Source: Luteococcus sp038433135
Lineage (GTDB): Bacteria > Actinomycetota > Actinomycetes > Propionibacteriales > Propionibacteriaceae
Direction: 5' to 3'
DNA length: 64,000 nucleotides
NCBI RefSeq assembly: GCF_038433135.1
Contig: NZ_JBCDMV010000013.1
Span: forward strand, 76,476 to 140,475
Under the pieces are notes generated by a model, which worked only from the letters and a program-made list of their open reading frames with translations, was not told the DNA's origin and did no database searches. A program made the translations under genes and the position numbers. Shown here piece by piece: positions 32,829-42,294 of this stretch. How positions within the stretch are numbered: the first letter of the stretch is position 1; each line of letters begins with the position of its first letter.

Positions 32829-34868
32829 GTGAGTGAAAGCACCAGTCAGGACGTTACCGTCGATGACAATGATGCAGGACGTCTGGAAGGTCTGATCGAC
32901 GCCGGTGACACCTCGGTGGCCGCTGGCAGCTACGACGCCGGGCAGATCCAGGTGCTGGAGGGGCTTGAGGCCGTCCGCAAGCGCCCCGGCATGTACATCG
33001 GTTCCACCGGTGAGCGCGGCCTGCACCACCTGGTCTATGAGATCGTCGACAACTCCGTCGACGAGGCGCTGGCCGGCTACGGCGACAAGATCGAGGTCTG
33101 CATCCTGCCCGACGGCGGGATCTCGGTGGCCGACCACGGCCGTGGCTTCCCGGTCAAGATGCATCCCACGCACGGCCTGCCCGCGGTCACCGTCGCGTTG
33201 ACCGTGCTGCACGCCGGCGGCAAGTTCGGCGACGGCGGCTACAAGGTCTCCGGCGGTCTGCACGGCGTCGGCTCGTCGGTGGTGAACGCCCTGTCCAGCA
33301 AGTTCACCGTCGAGGTCTGGCGCGACGGCTACCGCTGGGAGCAGACCTTCACCCTGGGCGATCCGGACTTTGACCTGCGCCAGTGTGAGGAGACCGAGGA
33401 GACCGGCACCAAGGTCACCTTCTACGCCAGCAAGGACATCTTCGAGACCACCAACTACTCCTACGAGACCCTGGCCACCCGCTTCCGGGAGATGGCCTTC
33501 CTGAACAAGGGCCTGGAGATCTCCATCACCGACGAGCGGCCCGACCACGTCGACGACGAGGGCAAGCCCAACACGGATTCCTTCCGCTACGACGACGGTC
33601 TGGTGGACTATGTGAAATTCATCAACGGCACCCGCGAGCCCATCCACCCCAGCGTGATCAATGTCGAGGCCCACATGCCCGATGCCGGGATGGGCGTGGA
33701 GGTGGCGCTGCAGTGGAACACCTCCTACACCTCCAGCGTCCACACCTTCGCCAACACCATCAACACCATCGAGGGTGGCACCCACGAGGAGGGCTTCCGC
33801 GCCGCGCTGACCAACACGGTCAACAAGTGGGGCGAGGCCTGGGGCATGATCAAGAAGCGCGAGGACCGCGTCTCCGGCGACGACATCCGCGAGGGCCTGA
33901 CCGCGATCATCTCGATCATGCTCTCCGAGCCGCAGTTCGAGGGCCAGACAAAGACCAAGCTGGGCAATACCGAGGCCCGCAGCTTCGTGCAGCGTGTTGT
34001 CAACGACAAGCTGGGCGACTGGTTCGAGCGCAATCCCGCCGAGGGCAAGGACATCGTCCGCAAGTCCCAGGCCGCGGCCCAGGCCCGGATCGCTGCCCGC
34101 AAGGCCCGCGACATGGCCCGCAACCGCAAGGGCCTGCTGGGCGGCGGCGGCCTGCCCGGCAAGCTGGCCGACTGCTCCAGCAACAAGCCGGAGGAGTGCG
34201 AGGTCTTCATCGTCGAGGGTGACTCCGCCGGTGGCTCCGCCAAGGGTGGCCGTGACCCGCGCACCCAGGCCATCCTCCCGATCCGCGGCAAGATCCTGAA
34301 CGTGGAGAAGGCCCGGCTGGACAAGATCCTGCAGAACAAGGAGGTCGAGGCCATCATCAACGCCCTGGGCACCGGCGTTCACGAGGACTTCGACATCGAC
34401 AAGTTGCGCTACCACAAGATCGTGCTGATGGCCGACGCCGACGTTGACGGCGCCCACATCCGCACCCTGCTGCTCACCCTGCTCTTCCGCTTCATGCCGA
34501 AGCTGATCGAACAGGGCAAGGTCTACCTGGCCCAGCCGCCCCTGTTCCGCCTGCGCTGGACCAATGCCCCGCACGAGCTGGCCTACAACGACGCCGAGCG
34601 CGATGCCCTGCGCGACGAGGGCATCAAGTCCGGCAAGAAGCTGCCGAACGTCAACCCGATCCAGCGCTACAAGGGCTTGGGCGAGATGAATGCGCAGGAC
34701 CTGTGGGACACCACGATGGACCCCGACGGGCGGATCCTGCTGCAGGTCACCCTGGCCGATGCCGCGATGGCCGACCAGATGTTCTCTGTCCTGATGGGTG
34801 AGGACGTGGAACAGCGCCGCACCTTCATCCAGCGCAATGCCAAGGACGTGAGGTTCTTGGACATCTAG
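32829..34868 (+). CDS. gyrB: DNA gyrase subunit B
   Basis: 679 aa. GHKL ATPase motifs (YEIVDNSVDEALAG, GRGFPV, SGGLHGVGSSVVNAL), then the TOPRIM segment with EGDSAGGSAKGGRDPRTQAILPIRGK cut by normal spacing and DADVDGAHIRTLLLT. The C-terminal IQRYKGLGEMNAQDLWDTTMDP is canonical. GTG at 32829 has AGGAG 8 bp upstream. The N-terminal ~40 residues before the ATPase fold are acidic and variable. With GyrA it introduces negative supercoils. Confidence 0.97.
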   Translation: MSESTSQDVTVDDNDAGRLEGLIDAGDTSVAAGSYDAGQIQVLEGLEAVRKRPGMYIGSTGERGLHHLVYEIVDNSVDEALAGYGDKIEVCILPDGGISVADHGRGFPVKMHPTHGLPAVTVALTVLHAGGKFGDGGYKVSGGLHGVGSSVVNALSSKFTVEVWRDGYRWEQTFTLGDPDFDLRQCEETEETGTKVTFYASKDIFETTNYSYETLATRFREMAFLNKGLEISITDERPDHVDDEGKPNTDSFRYDDGLVDYVKFINGTREPIHPSVINVEAHMPDAGMGVEVALQWNTSYTSSVHTFANTINTIEGGTHEEGFRAALTNTVNKWGEAWGMIKKREDRVSGDDIREGLTAIISIMLSEPQFEGQTKTKLGNTEARSFVQRVVNDKLGDWFERNPAEGKDIVRKSQAAAQARIAARKARDMARNRKGLLGGGGLPGKLADCSSNKPEECEVFIVEGDSAGGSAKGGRDPRTQAILPIRGKILNVEKARLDKILQNKEVEAIINALGTGVHEDFDIDKLRYHKIVLMADADVDGAHIRTLLLTLLFRFMPKLIEQGKVYLAQPPLFRLRWTNAPHELAYNDAERDALRDEGIKSGKKLPNVNPIQRYKGLGEMNAQDLWDTTMDPDGRILLQVTLADAAMADQMFSVLMGEDVEQRRTFIQRNAKDVRFLDI

Positions 34869-34878
34869 GTCGGCAAGG

Positions 34879-34988
34879 GGAGGTCAGCTGCCGGGCTACC
34901 CGCCCGGGCCAACCGCCCCTCGCTCGTTCCTCGCTCGGGGGGCCAGGCCCATCCACGGCCCGGGCGGGTACCCGGACACCTGACCTCC
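34879..34988. repeat. Long imperfect inverted repeat between gyrB and gyrA
   Basis: Arms of about 32 bp (34879-34910 and 34957-34988) match at the outer 9 bp (GGAGGTCAG) and the inner 14 bp (TACCCGCCCGGGCC). The loop contains a direct repeat TCGCTCG. It begins 10 bp after the gyrB stop and could be a terminator or attenuator. Confidence 0.75.
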
Positions 34989-35063
34989 TACCGCGGCGAT
35001 GATCCAAGGATTGTGGCCGGCACATGAACTTCACGCAGTACACGATGACAAGGGAAAACACAG

Positions 35064-37850
35064 ATGAGTGAGACCCCGCAGGGCCCCCAGGGCAGCGACG
35101 AGCAGGCCAACTCCGAGGATCTTTCCCCGGTGGAGGAGATCATGGCCGACGATGACTCGTCGCAGCCCAAGGAGACCGTCTCCACCGTCGACGAGATCGA
35201 CGCGCCGGAGCACGGCCGCACCGAGCCGATCGACCTGAACGACGAGATCCAGAAGTCCTATCTGGACTATGCGATGAGTGTGATCGTCGGTCGCGCCCTG
35301 CCGGACGTGCGCGATGGGCTCAAGCCGGTGCATCGTCGCGTCCTCTACGCCATGTACGACGGCGGCTACCGCCCCGACCGTGGTTGGAACAAGTGCTCCC
35401 GCATCGTCGGCGAGGTGATGGGCAAGTACCACCCGCACGGCGACTCCGCCATCTACGACACCATGGTGCGCCTGGCCCAGCCGTGGGTGATGCGCGCGCC
35501 GCTGATCAACGGCCAGGGCAACTTCGGTTCCCCGGGCAATGACCCCGCCGCCGCCATGCGGTACACCGAGTGCAAGATGGCACCGATGGCGATGGAGATG
35601 GTCCGCGAGATCGACCAGGACACCGTCGACTTCCGGCCCAACTACGACAACCGGGAGATGGAGCCGTCGGTGCTGCCGGCCCGCTTCCCGAACCTCTTGG
35701 TCAACGGCTCCACGGGTATCGCCGTCGGCATGGCCACCAACATCCCCACCCACAACCTGCGCGAGGTCACCGAGGCCGTGCAGTGGAGCCTGGAGCACCC
35801 GGAGGCCAGTGACGAGGAGCTGCTCGAGGCGGCGATGGGCTTCGTCAAGGGCCCCGACTTCCCGTTGGGCGCCACCATCGTCGGCCGCGACGGGATCGAG
35901 CAGGCCTACCGCACGGGCCGCGGCTCGGTCACGATGCGCGCCGTGGTGGACATCGAGGAGGACAAGAACGGCCGCACCATGCTGGTGGCCAAGGAATTGC
36001 CGTACATGTGCAATCCCGACAACCTGGCCTCCAAGATCGCCGAGCTGGTAAACGCCGGCAAGGTCAACGGCATCGCCGACATGCGCGACGAGACCTCCTC
36101 ACGCGCCGGCCAGCGCCTGGTGATCATCCTCAAGCGCGACGCCCAGCCCCGCGTCGTGCTGAACAACCTGTACAAGCACACCCAGCTGCAGGACACCTTC
36201 GGCTGCAACATGCTTGCCCTGGTGGATGACGTGCCGCGCACCCTGCGGCTGGATCAGTTCATCAGCTACTGGGTGAAGCACCAGATCGAGGTCATCCGAC
36301 GTCGGACCGCCTTCCAGCTCAATGAGGCCGAGGAGCGGGCACACATCCTGCGTGGCCTGGTCAAGGCGCTGGACATGCTGGACGAGGTCATCGCACTGAT
36401 TCGTCGCTCCCGCACCACCGAGGAGGCCCGCGACGGCCTGATGGCGCTGCTGGACATCGATGAGAAGCAGGCCACCGCCATCCTGGACATGCAGTTGCGG
36501 CGCCTGGCCGCGCTGGAGCGGCAGAAGATCGTCGACCGGCTGGCCGAGATCGAGCACTTGATCGAGGATCTGAAGGACATCCTGGCAAACGAGATGCGCC
36601 AGCGGAAGATCATCGGTGACGAGCTGCAGGAGATCACCGACAAGTACGGTGACGAGCGTCGCACCAAGATCATCGCCGCCGACGGCGACTTCTCCGACGA
36701 GGACTTCATCCCCGACGAGGACATCGTCGTCACCATCACGCACGGCGGCTACGCCAAGCGCACCAAGACCGAGGCCTACCGGGTTCAGAAGCGCGGTGGC
36801 AAGGGCGTCAAGGGTGCCAACCTGCGCACTGACGACGAGGTGCAGCACCTGTTCGCCACCACGGCGCACCACTGGGTGCTCTTCTTCACCAACATGGGCC
36901 GGGTCTACCGGATCAAGGCCTGGCAGTTGCCCGAGGGCGGTCGCGATGCCAAGGGCGGCCACGTCGCGGGCCTGCTGAGCTTCCTGCCCGACGAGAAGAT
37001 CGCCCAGGTGCTCACCCTGCGATCCTATGAGGACGCCGACTACCTGTTGCTGGCCACCAAGAAGGGCTTGGTCAAGAAGACCGCGCTGGCGCAGTACGAC
37101 TCCCCGCGCCAGGCGGGCGTGATCGCGATCAACTTCCGCGACGAGGACGACGAGCTGATCGGCGCGCAGCTGGTGAGCGAGGCCGACGACGTGCTGCTGG
37201 TCAGCCGCAAGGGTCAGGCGATCCGCTTCGGCGCCAATGACGAGCAGCTGCGCCCGATGGGCCGCGCCACCAGCGGCGTCACCGGCATGAAGTTCCGCGA
37301 GGACGATTCCCTGCTCAGCATGAGCATCATCGACGCCGACATGCCCGAGGACGACCGCTTCGTCTTCACCGTCACCTCCGGCGGCTACGCCAAGCGCACC
37401 GCCGTCAGCGAGTACCGCCAGCAGGGCCGGGGCGGCCTGGGCATCAAGGCGATGAAGCTGGCCGACGACCGGGGCGACCTGGTGGGTGGCCTGGTGGTCA
37501 GCGAACATGACGAGGTGATCGCCATCAAGCACTCCGGCCAGATCACCCGCTCCGCCGTCGCGGACGTGCCCGCCAAGGGCCGCGACACCATGGGCGTGAA
37601 GTTCGTCGGGGTGCGCGGTGAGGACCACGTGGCCGTGATCGCGATCAACCCCGAGAGCCATGAGGACGAGGCCATCGAGGCGATCGCGGAGGCGGTTATG
37701 CCGGACGATATGCCCACAACTGACGAGTCGGCGCCCGCGCAGGCCGATTCCCCCGCTACCGTAGGGGAGCAGAATTCGGACGACGTGACCGATGCAGCTG
37801 TCTCGACAGACGATGTGACCGAGGACAACCAGGAGGAATCCGGTGAGTGA
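35064..37850 (+). CDS. gyrA: DNA gyrase subunit A
   Basis: 928 aa. The catalytic tyrosine is Tyr167 (AAAMRYTECKM). The quinolone-determining region reads YHPHGDSAIYDTMVRLAQ. A GyrA box is seen as QKRGGKGVKG, followed by repeated C-terminal beta-pinwheel blades. About 45 N-terminal residues precede the usual start and are acidic. The last ~55 residues are an acidic low-complexity tail. The stop overlaps the DUF3566 gene by 8 bp. Confidence 0.97.
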   Translation: MSETPQGPQGSDEQANSEDLSPVEEIMADDDSSQPKETVSTVDEIDAPEHGRTEPIDLNDEIQKSYLDYAMSVIVGRALPDVRDGLKPVHRRVLYAMYDGGYRPDRGWNKCSRIVGEVMGKYHPHGDSAIYDTMVRLAQPWVMRAPLINGQGNFGSPGNDPAAAMRYTECKMAPMAMEMVREIDQDTVDFRPNYDNREMEPSVLPARFPNLLVNGSTGIAVGMATNIPTHNLREVTEAVQWSLEHPEASDEELLEAAMGFVKGPDFPLGATIVGRDGIEQAYRTGRGSVTMRAVVDIEEDKNGRTMLVAKELPYMCNPDNLASKIAELVNAGKVNGIADMRDETSSRAGQRLVIILKRDAQPRVVLNNLYKHTQLQDTFGCNMLALVDDVPRTLRLDQFISYWVKHQIEVIRRRTAFQLNEAEERAHILRGLVKALDMLDEVIALIRRSRTTEEARDGLMALLDIDEKQATAILDMQLRRLAALERQKIVDRLAEIEHLIEDLKDILANEMRQRKIIGDELQEITDKYGDERRTKIIAADGDFSDEDFIPDEDIVVTITHGGYAKRTKTEAYRVQKRGGKGVKGANLRTDDEVQHLFATTAHHWVLFFTNMGRVYRIKAWQLPEGGRDAKGGHVAGLLSFLPDEKIAQVLTLRSYEDADYLLLATKKGLVKKTALAQYDSPRQAGVIAINFRDEDDELIGAQLVSEADDVLLVSRKGQAIRFGANDEQLRPMGRATSGVTGMKFREDDSLLSMSIIDADMPEDDRFVFTVTSGGYAKRTAVSEYRQQGRGGLGIKAMKLADDRGDLVGGLVVSEHDEVIAIKHSGQITRSAVADVPAKGRDTMGVKFVGVRGEDHVAVIAINPESHEDEAIEAIAEAVMPDDMPTTDESAPAQADSPATVGEQNSDDVTDAAVSTDDVTEDNQEESGE

Positions 37851-38544
37851 TCCGACCAGCGCCGCCAAGATCGGTGCCCAGGCGGCCCAGTCCGCCAAGG
37901 AGGCGAGCAGCGACGAGGTGACGGTCGTCGAAGCCGGAACGGCCGCGACCGCCGGCGCGACGGGCGAGTCGGCCTGGGTCAAGGCTCGCAAGAAGCTCAC
38001 CGAGACCTCCTCCACCGTCGGCAACAAGGTCACCGATCTGAAGGACCGCACCATGACCAAGGCTGCCGAGGTGACCGCCAGTGACAACACGGCCGAGCCC
38101 GCCAGCGTGCCCGGCACCAGCGGCGCGACCGCCTCGAGCGTGGACGGGGAACCCGGCGGCGCCGTGACCCGGCGCACCCGCAAGGCGCGGCTGCGGCTCT
38201 CCCGGCTGGATCCGTGGTCGGTGATGAAGACCATGCTGATGTTCTCCATCGCGGGTGGCATCATCTTCTTCGTCGCCACTTGGGTGGTGTGGGGTGTGAT
38301 CAATGCGTCGGGCGTCTTCGAGAGCGTCAACAAGGCCGTCACTGACCTGGTGGCCAGCCCGGGCAGCGACACCGCCTTCCGGCTGGAGGACTACGTCAAC
38401 ACCCACAAGGTGCTGGGCTTCGCCGCGCTGATCTCGGCGATCAATGTGATCCTGCTCACCGCACTGGCGACGCTGTTCAGCTTCCTCTACAACCTGGCCG
38501 CCACCGTGATCGGCGGCCTCGAGGTCACCCTCGCGGAGGACTGA
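37843..38544 (+). CDS. DUF3566 membrane protein
   Basis: 233 aa. The first ~120 residues are Ala/Thr/Ser-rich and probably disordered. The DUF3566 domain follows (RLSRLDPWSVMKTMLMFSIAGGIIFFVATWVVW ... FAALISAINVILLTALATLFSFLYNLAATVIGG), with two membrane helices and a short acidic tail. The family is always near gyrA in actinobacteria and probably acts at the envelope; its function is not settled. GTG start. Confidence 0.9.
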   Translation: MSDPTSAAKIGAQAAQSAKEASSDEVTVVEAGTAATAGATGESAWVKARKKLTETSSTVGNKVTDLKDRTMTKAAEVTASDNTAEPASVPGTSGATASSVDGEPGGAVTRRTRKARLRLSRLDPWSVMKTMLMFSIAGGIIFFVATWVVWGVINASGVFESVNKAVTDLVASPGSDTAFRLEDYVNTHKVLGFAALISAINVILLTALATLFSFLYNLAATVIGGLEVTLAED

Positions 38545-38620
38545 CAGCCAAAGTTCACCCCCGATTTGTGCTCCGGCCATGGAGCACGATAAAGTCTCTC
38601 TTCGTTGCGAGAGCGACTCC

Positions 38621-38694
38621 GGGCCTATAGCTCAGTCGGTTAGAGCGCTGCCCTGATAAGGCAGAGGTCACTGGTTCAAGTCCAGTTAGGCCCA
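38621..38694 (+). tRNA. tRNA-Ile (anticodon GAT)
   Basis: 74 nt with a 7-bp acceptor stem (GGGCCTA with TAGGCCC), D-arm AGCTCAGTCGGTTAGAGC, anticodon GAT at 38655-38657, and T-arm GGTTCAAGTCC. CCA is not encoded. It follows gyrA-DUF3566 as in many actinobacteria, but no tRNA-Ala accompanies it. Confidence 0.97.
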
Positions 38695-38700
38695 CAGCAT

Positions 38701-38735
38701 TCCCCTTGGTCATTGGCCAAGGGGATTTCTGTTTC
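38701..38735 (+). terminator. Terminator after tRNA-Ile, overlapping the glgX-like 3' end
   Basis: A perfect 9-bp stem (38701-38709 with 38717-38725), followed by TTTCTGTTT. It overlaps the last codons of the convergent gene. Confidence 0.85.
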
Positions 38736-41166
38736 CCCGGTCCTGGTGGCGCAGCCGGTCCCAGGCGCGACGCTCGATCAGCACGGGCACGAAATCCCGG
38801 ATCGGGCCGGTGAGTTCCGCGTAGACCTGCTCGACGGTGGTGCGCACCAGATCTGGCGGCAGCTGGGGGAAGACCAGACCCAAGCGCGCGATCACGCCCT
38901 GCACCTCTCGCCACTCGTAGTCGGGTGTGACGGTCAGCACGATCGACGAGCGCGCCTCCACCCGGTAGCGCTGCTGGTCGGCGACCGGTGGTGGCGGGTC
39001 CACGAAGTCGTCGGGGGAGGGTAGGGCGGTGTCCACCAGCCGGCACCAGCGATAACCGTCGGGAAGTGGCGGCAGCGCGAACTCCAGCGGCTCCCAGTAG
39101 GCGTTGAAGACCATGTGCAGGTGCTCGGTGCTGGTCGGGTGGTCCAGTTCGACGGCCAGGGTGTGCGAACCGTCGCCAAAATCCGGCTGGCCGAGCTCCA
39201 CCCCGTGCCAGGTGACGGTCGCCCCCTCGCTCTCGCCCCAGAAGTTCTGCATCGCGAAGAGCACGGAGCCGCGCCGGTAGTGCATCGCCTTGCGGACAAA
39301 GCGCAGCAGCCCGCGGTGACGGGTGGGTCCATCCCAGTCGTACCAGCCGAGCTCATTGTCCTGGCAGTAGGCGTTGTTGTTGCCGTGCTGGGTGCGGCGC
39401 ACCTCGTCGCCCATCAGCATCATCGGACGCCCCTGGGAGACCATCAGCGCCACCAGGAAGTTGCGGATCTGCCGCTCCCGCAGGGCCTCCACCTCGGCGT
39501 CGTCGGTGGGGCCCTCGACGCCGCAGTTCCAGCTCTCGTTGTCATTGGCACCGTCGCGATTGTCCTCGCCATTGGCCTCGTTGTGCTTGTGGTCGTAGCT
39601 GACCAGGTCATTCAGGGTGAAGCCGTCGTGGGCGGTGATGAAGTTGATGCTGCGCAGCGGGTCCCGGCCAGGCTGGCTGAACAGCCGGGCACTGCCCATC
39701 AGGCCGTCGGCAAAGCGGTCGGCCAGCCCAGCGTCGCCCTTGATGAAGCGCCGGGCGGTGTCGCGGTAGGCGCCATTCCAGACGGCCCAGCGGTCCCCGA
39801 CGAAGGTGGCCACCTCGTACAGCCCGACGGCATCCCAGGCCTCGGCGATGATCTTGGTGTCGGCCAGCACCGGGTCGGTCTCGATGTCCCACAGGATCGG
39901 CGGATTGCGCAGCGGGATGCCGTCCTGGCCGCGGGAGAGCACCGAGGCCAGGTCAAAGCGGAAACCGTCGACGTGCAGGTGCTGCACCCAGGAGCGCAGG
40001 CAGTCCAGGATCAGCCGGCGCACCACCGTCTCGTTGGTGTTGAAGGTGTTGCCGGTGCCGGTGAAGTCGTCATAGGCCAGGCCGTCCTGGGTGCGCACGA
40101 TGTAGTAGGTGAGGTTGTCGAAGCCGCGCCACGACGTGATCGGCCCGCCCACGCCCTCCTCCGACGTGTGGTTGAAGACCACGTCCAGGATCACCTCGAT
40201 CCCCGCCCGGTGCAGCGCCTTCACCAGATCCTTGAACTCCTCGACGGGCCCCAGCGGATCCGTGCGCGAGCTGAACTGGGCGTGCGGGGCAAACAGGGCC
40301 ATCGGCTGGTAGCCCCAGTAGTTGCTGCGCCCGGGCGGTGCGGTCTGCCAGTCGAACTGCTGCACCGGCAGCAATTCCACCGTCGTGACGCCGAGCTGCT
40401 TCAGGTAGGGGATCTTCTGGATCAGACCGCGGTAGGTTCCCCGGGCCTGGGGATCGACGTCGCTGCTGGCCCCGGCCGTGAAGCCCTTGACGTGCATCTC
40501 GTAGATGAAGGTGGCGTCGAAGTCGCGGCCGAGCGGGCGGTCACCCTCCCAGTCATAGGCGTCGGGATCCACCACGACGCTCTTGGGCGCGACGGCGGTG
40601 TTGTCGCCCGGCTGGCAGGCGGCGCGGCGCGAGTAGCCGTCGGGGAAGCTGACGGCCAGGGCATAGGGATCCACCAGCAGCTTGTCGGGGTCGAAGAGCA
40701 GGCCCTCGTCGGGGCGGCGCGGCCCGTCGACGTGGTAGCCGTAGAGCTGGCCGGCGCGCAGGCCCGGGACGAAGACGTGCCAGTAGTGGTAGGTGCGGTT
40801 GGTGCGCGGTTCCAGCTGGATGGCGCGGGCGGCTTCGGCGTCCTCGGCATCGTCGAAGAGCGCGAGGGTGACCGACGTCGCATCCCGGGAGAAGACGCAG
40901 AAGGTGACGCCGGCGGGGCTGACGGTGGCGCCCAGCGGCGGCACCCCGGTGATGGCCCGGACGCCGCCGACGGGGGCCGATCGGGCGGCCAGCCGGGCAC
41001 GACTGCGGCGCTCCACCAGCAGGGGGACGTAGTCGACGATGGGCCCGGAGGCGCTGGCGTAGACCTCACGCACGGTGGCGTTCACCTCCGCGCCGGTGAG
41101 GCGGGGAAACTCGTCGGTCAGTCGGGCGATCAGGGTGTCGAGTTCGAGTTCATCCATGCCTGCCAT
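38710..41166 (-). CDS. glgX: GlgX-type glycogen debranching enzyme with two terminal three-helix domains
   Basis: 818 aa. A CBM48-like region (residues ~75-175) precedes the GH13 isoamylase barrel, with DVVFNHTSE, GFRFDLASVLSR (nucleophile Asp), IIAEAWDAVG (acid Glu) and NFITAHDGFTLNDL. These support alpha-1,6 debranching of glycogen. Unusually, residues ~5-55 and ~763-810 are two copies of one helical module (FPRLTGAEV...REVYA...GPIVDYVPLLVERR versus FPQLPPDLV...EQVYA...GPIRDFVPVLIERR). The start at 41166 has GGTGAG. Confidence 0.92.
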   Translation of the reverse strand: MAGMDELELDTLIARLTDEFPRLTGAEVNATVREVYASASGPIVDYVPLLVERRSRARLAARSAPVGGVRAITGVPPLGATVSPAGVTFCVFSRDATSVTLALFDDAEDAEAARAIQLEPRTNRTYHYWHVFVPGLRAGQLYGYHVDGPRRPDEGLLFDPDKLLVDPYALAVSFPDGYSRRAACQPGDNTAVAPKSVVVDPDAYDWEGDRPLGRDFDATFIYEMHVKGFTAGASSDVDPQARGTYRGLIQKIPYLKQLGVTTVELLPVQQFDWQTAPPGRSNYWGYQPMALFAPHAQFSSRTDPLGPVEEFKDLVKALHRAGIEVILDVVFNHTSEEGVGGPITSWRGFDNLTYYIVRTQDGLAYDDFTGTGNTFNTNETVVRRLILDCLRSWVQHLHVDGFRFDLASVLSRGQDGIPLRNPPILWDIETDPVLADTKIIAEAWDAVGLYEVATFVGDRWAVWNGAYRDTARRFIKGDAGLADRFADGLMGSARLFSQPGRDPLRSINFITAHDGFTLNDLVSYDHKHNEANGEDNRDGANDNESWNCGVEGPTDDAEVEALRERQIRNFLVALMVSQGRPMMLMGDEVRRTQHGNNNAYCQDNELGWYDWDGPTRHRGLLRFVRKAMHYRRGSVLFAMQNFWGESEGATVTWHGVELGQPDFGDGSHTLAVELDHPTSTEHLHMVFNAYWEPLEFALPPLPDGYRWCRLVDTALPSPDDFVDPPPPVADQQRYRVEARSSIVLTVTPDYEWREVQGVIARLGLVFPQLPPDLVRTTVEQVYAELTGPIRDFVPVLIERRAWDRLRHQDRGNRNPLGQ

Positions 41167-41288
41167 GGCTCACCTCTGTAGCGGAGACGCGTCCATCACC
41201 AACCTACCCCGCGGGGTTTCGGGACGGGGCCGTCGGGGCCAGTGGACGTCACAGTGCTGCCAGGCTTCTCAACGCTCCGGGGCCGACG

Positions 41289-41375
41289 GGTTTGCGCCAC
41301 AAACCACATCCAGATTCGGACCCATTGCCACTACGGCACCAGGTCGCCTTCAGGATGCAGTTTGTGGCGCAGACC
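41289..41375. repeat. 87-bp inverted-repeat element, copy B
   Basis: The left arm (41289-41311) is identical to copy A's left arm over 23 bp; the right arm is 41353-41375. The centre differs from copy A. It lies between divergent glgX and the VIT gene. Confidence 0.85.
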
Positions 41376-41437
41376 ATCGGCGCCTGCCGGTCTGTCGAGC
41401 GGGATTCTCGGTCGGCTGGCCCGGAGACCGCCAAGGA

Positions 41438-41477
41438 GCCCCGACAGGCTCGGGGATCGTGGTCACGTTTCTGCCCC
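41438..41477. repeat. Short interspersed repeat, CTCGACAGG family
   Basis: CCCCGACAGGCTCGGGGATC followed by GTGGTCACGTTTCTGCCCCG. The whole unit resembles the copy at 55748-55790. It makes a small CCCCGA/TCGGGG dyad. Confidence 0.6.
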
Positions 41478-41580
41478 GCAAAACGTGGTTGGCAAGCCTC
41501 TCCTTCGGTGCGCGAGGACGGATTTGGGGTCATCCTGATGGTGTCGCGGCCGTGCGTTGCCGCGCGGAGCAGGAGCTGCC

Positions 41581-42294
41581 GTGCCCACCATTGTGCAGAC
41601 CGTCGGTCACCCCGAGGGCAATGTCGGGGGCCGGCTCAACTGGCTGCGGGCCGCGGTGCTGGGCGCCAATGACGGCATCGTCTCCATCGCGGGCCTGCTG
41701 ATCGGCGTCGCCGGGGCCTCCGCGTCGGCCAGCGCGCTGGTCACCGCCGGTGTGGCCGGCATCTCCGCCGGCGCAATGTCGATGGCCGTCGGCGAGTACG
41801 TCTCGGTCAGTGCCCAGCGCGACTCCGAACACGCGATGCTGGCGATGGAGCGCAAGGAGCTGGCGGAGATCCCGGAGGAGGAGACGCTGGAGATGGCGCA
41901 CCTGCTGGCCAGGCTGGGGATGAGTGACGAGACCGCCACCCGCGCGGCGCAGGAGATCCACCGGACCGACGCCCTCAGCGCGCACGCCCAGCTGGAACTC
42001 GGGATCGATCCGGAGGCGACGGCCAACCCGCTGGAGGCCTCGCTGGCGTCGGCGGCCGCCTTCGTGCTGGGCGGTCTGGTGCCGCTGCTGGCCGTGCTGG
42101 TCTCCCCGAACAGCCTGGCGGTTCCGGTCACCGTCGCCGCAGTGGTGGTCGCGCTGATCCTCACCGGTGCCGCCTCCGCGACATTGGGCATGGCCCCCGT
42201 CCCGCGCGCAATCCTGCGCAACGTGGCCGGGGGCCTGGTGGCGATGGCAATCACCTTCGGGATCGGCCGCCTGTTCGGGGCGACCGTCGGCTGA
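41581..42294 (+). CDS. VIT1/CCC1 family iron/manganese transporter
   Basis: 237 aa. LRAAVLGANDGIVSIAGLLIGVAGA and ISAGAMSMAVGEYVSVSAQRDSE are the signature first helices of the family. A cytoplasmic metal-binding loop rich in Glu follows, and three more helices complete five TM segments. These proteins move Fe(II) or Mn(II) out of the cytoplasm. The GTG start follows AGGAG by 5 bp. It abuts the convergent ABC-2 permease with no gap. Confidence 0.92.
   Translation: MPTIVQTVGHPEGNVGGRLNWLRAAVLGANDGIVSIAGLLIGVAGASASASALVTAGVAGISAGAMSMAVGEYVSVSAQRDSEHAMLAMERKELAEIPEEETLEMAHLLARLGMSDETATRAAQEIHRTDALSAHAQLELGIDPEATANPLEASLASAAAFVLGGLVPLLAVLVSPNSLAVPVTVAAVVVALILTGAASATLGMAPVPRAILRNVAGGLVAMAITFGIGRLFGATVG

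Noticed and set aside
32423..32836. Reading frames in the gap before gyrB
   Set aside because: Very Gly/Arg/Ala-rich, no RBS, overlapping frames on both strands. The region behaves as noncoding.
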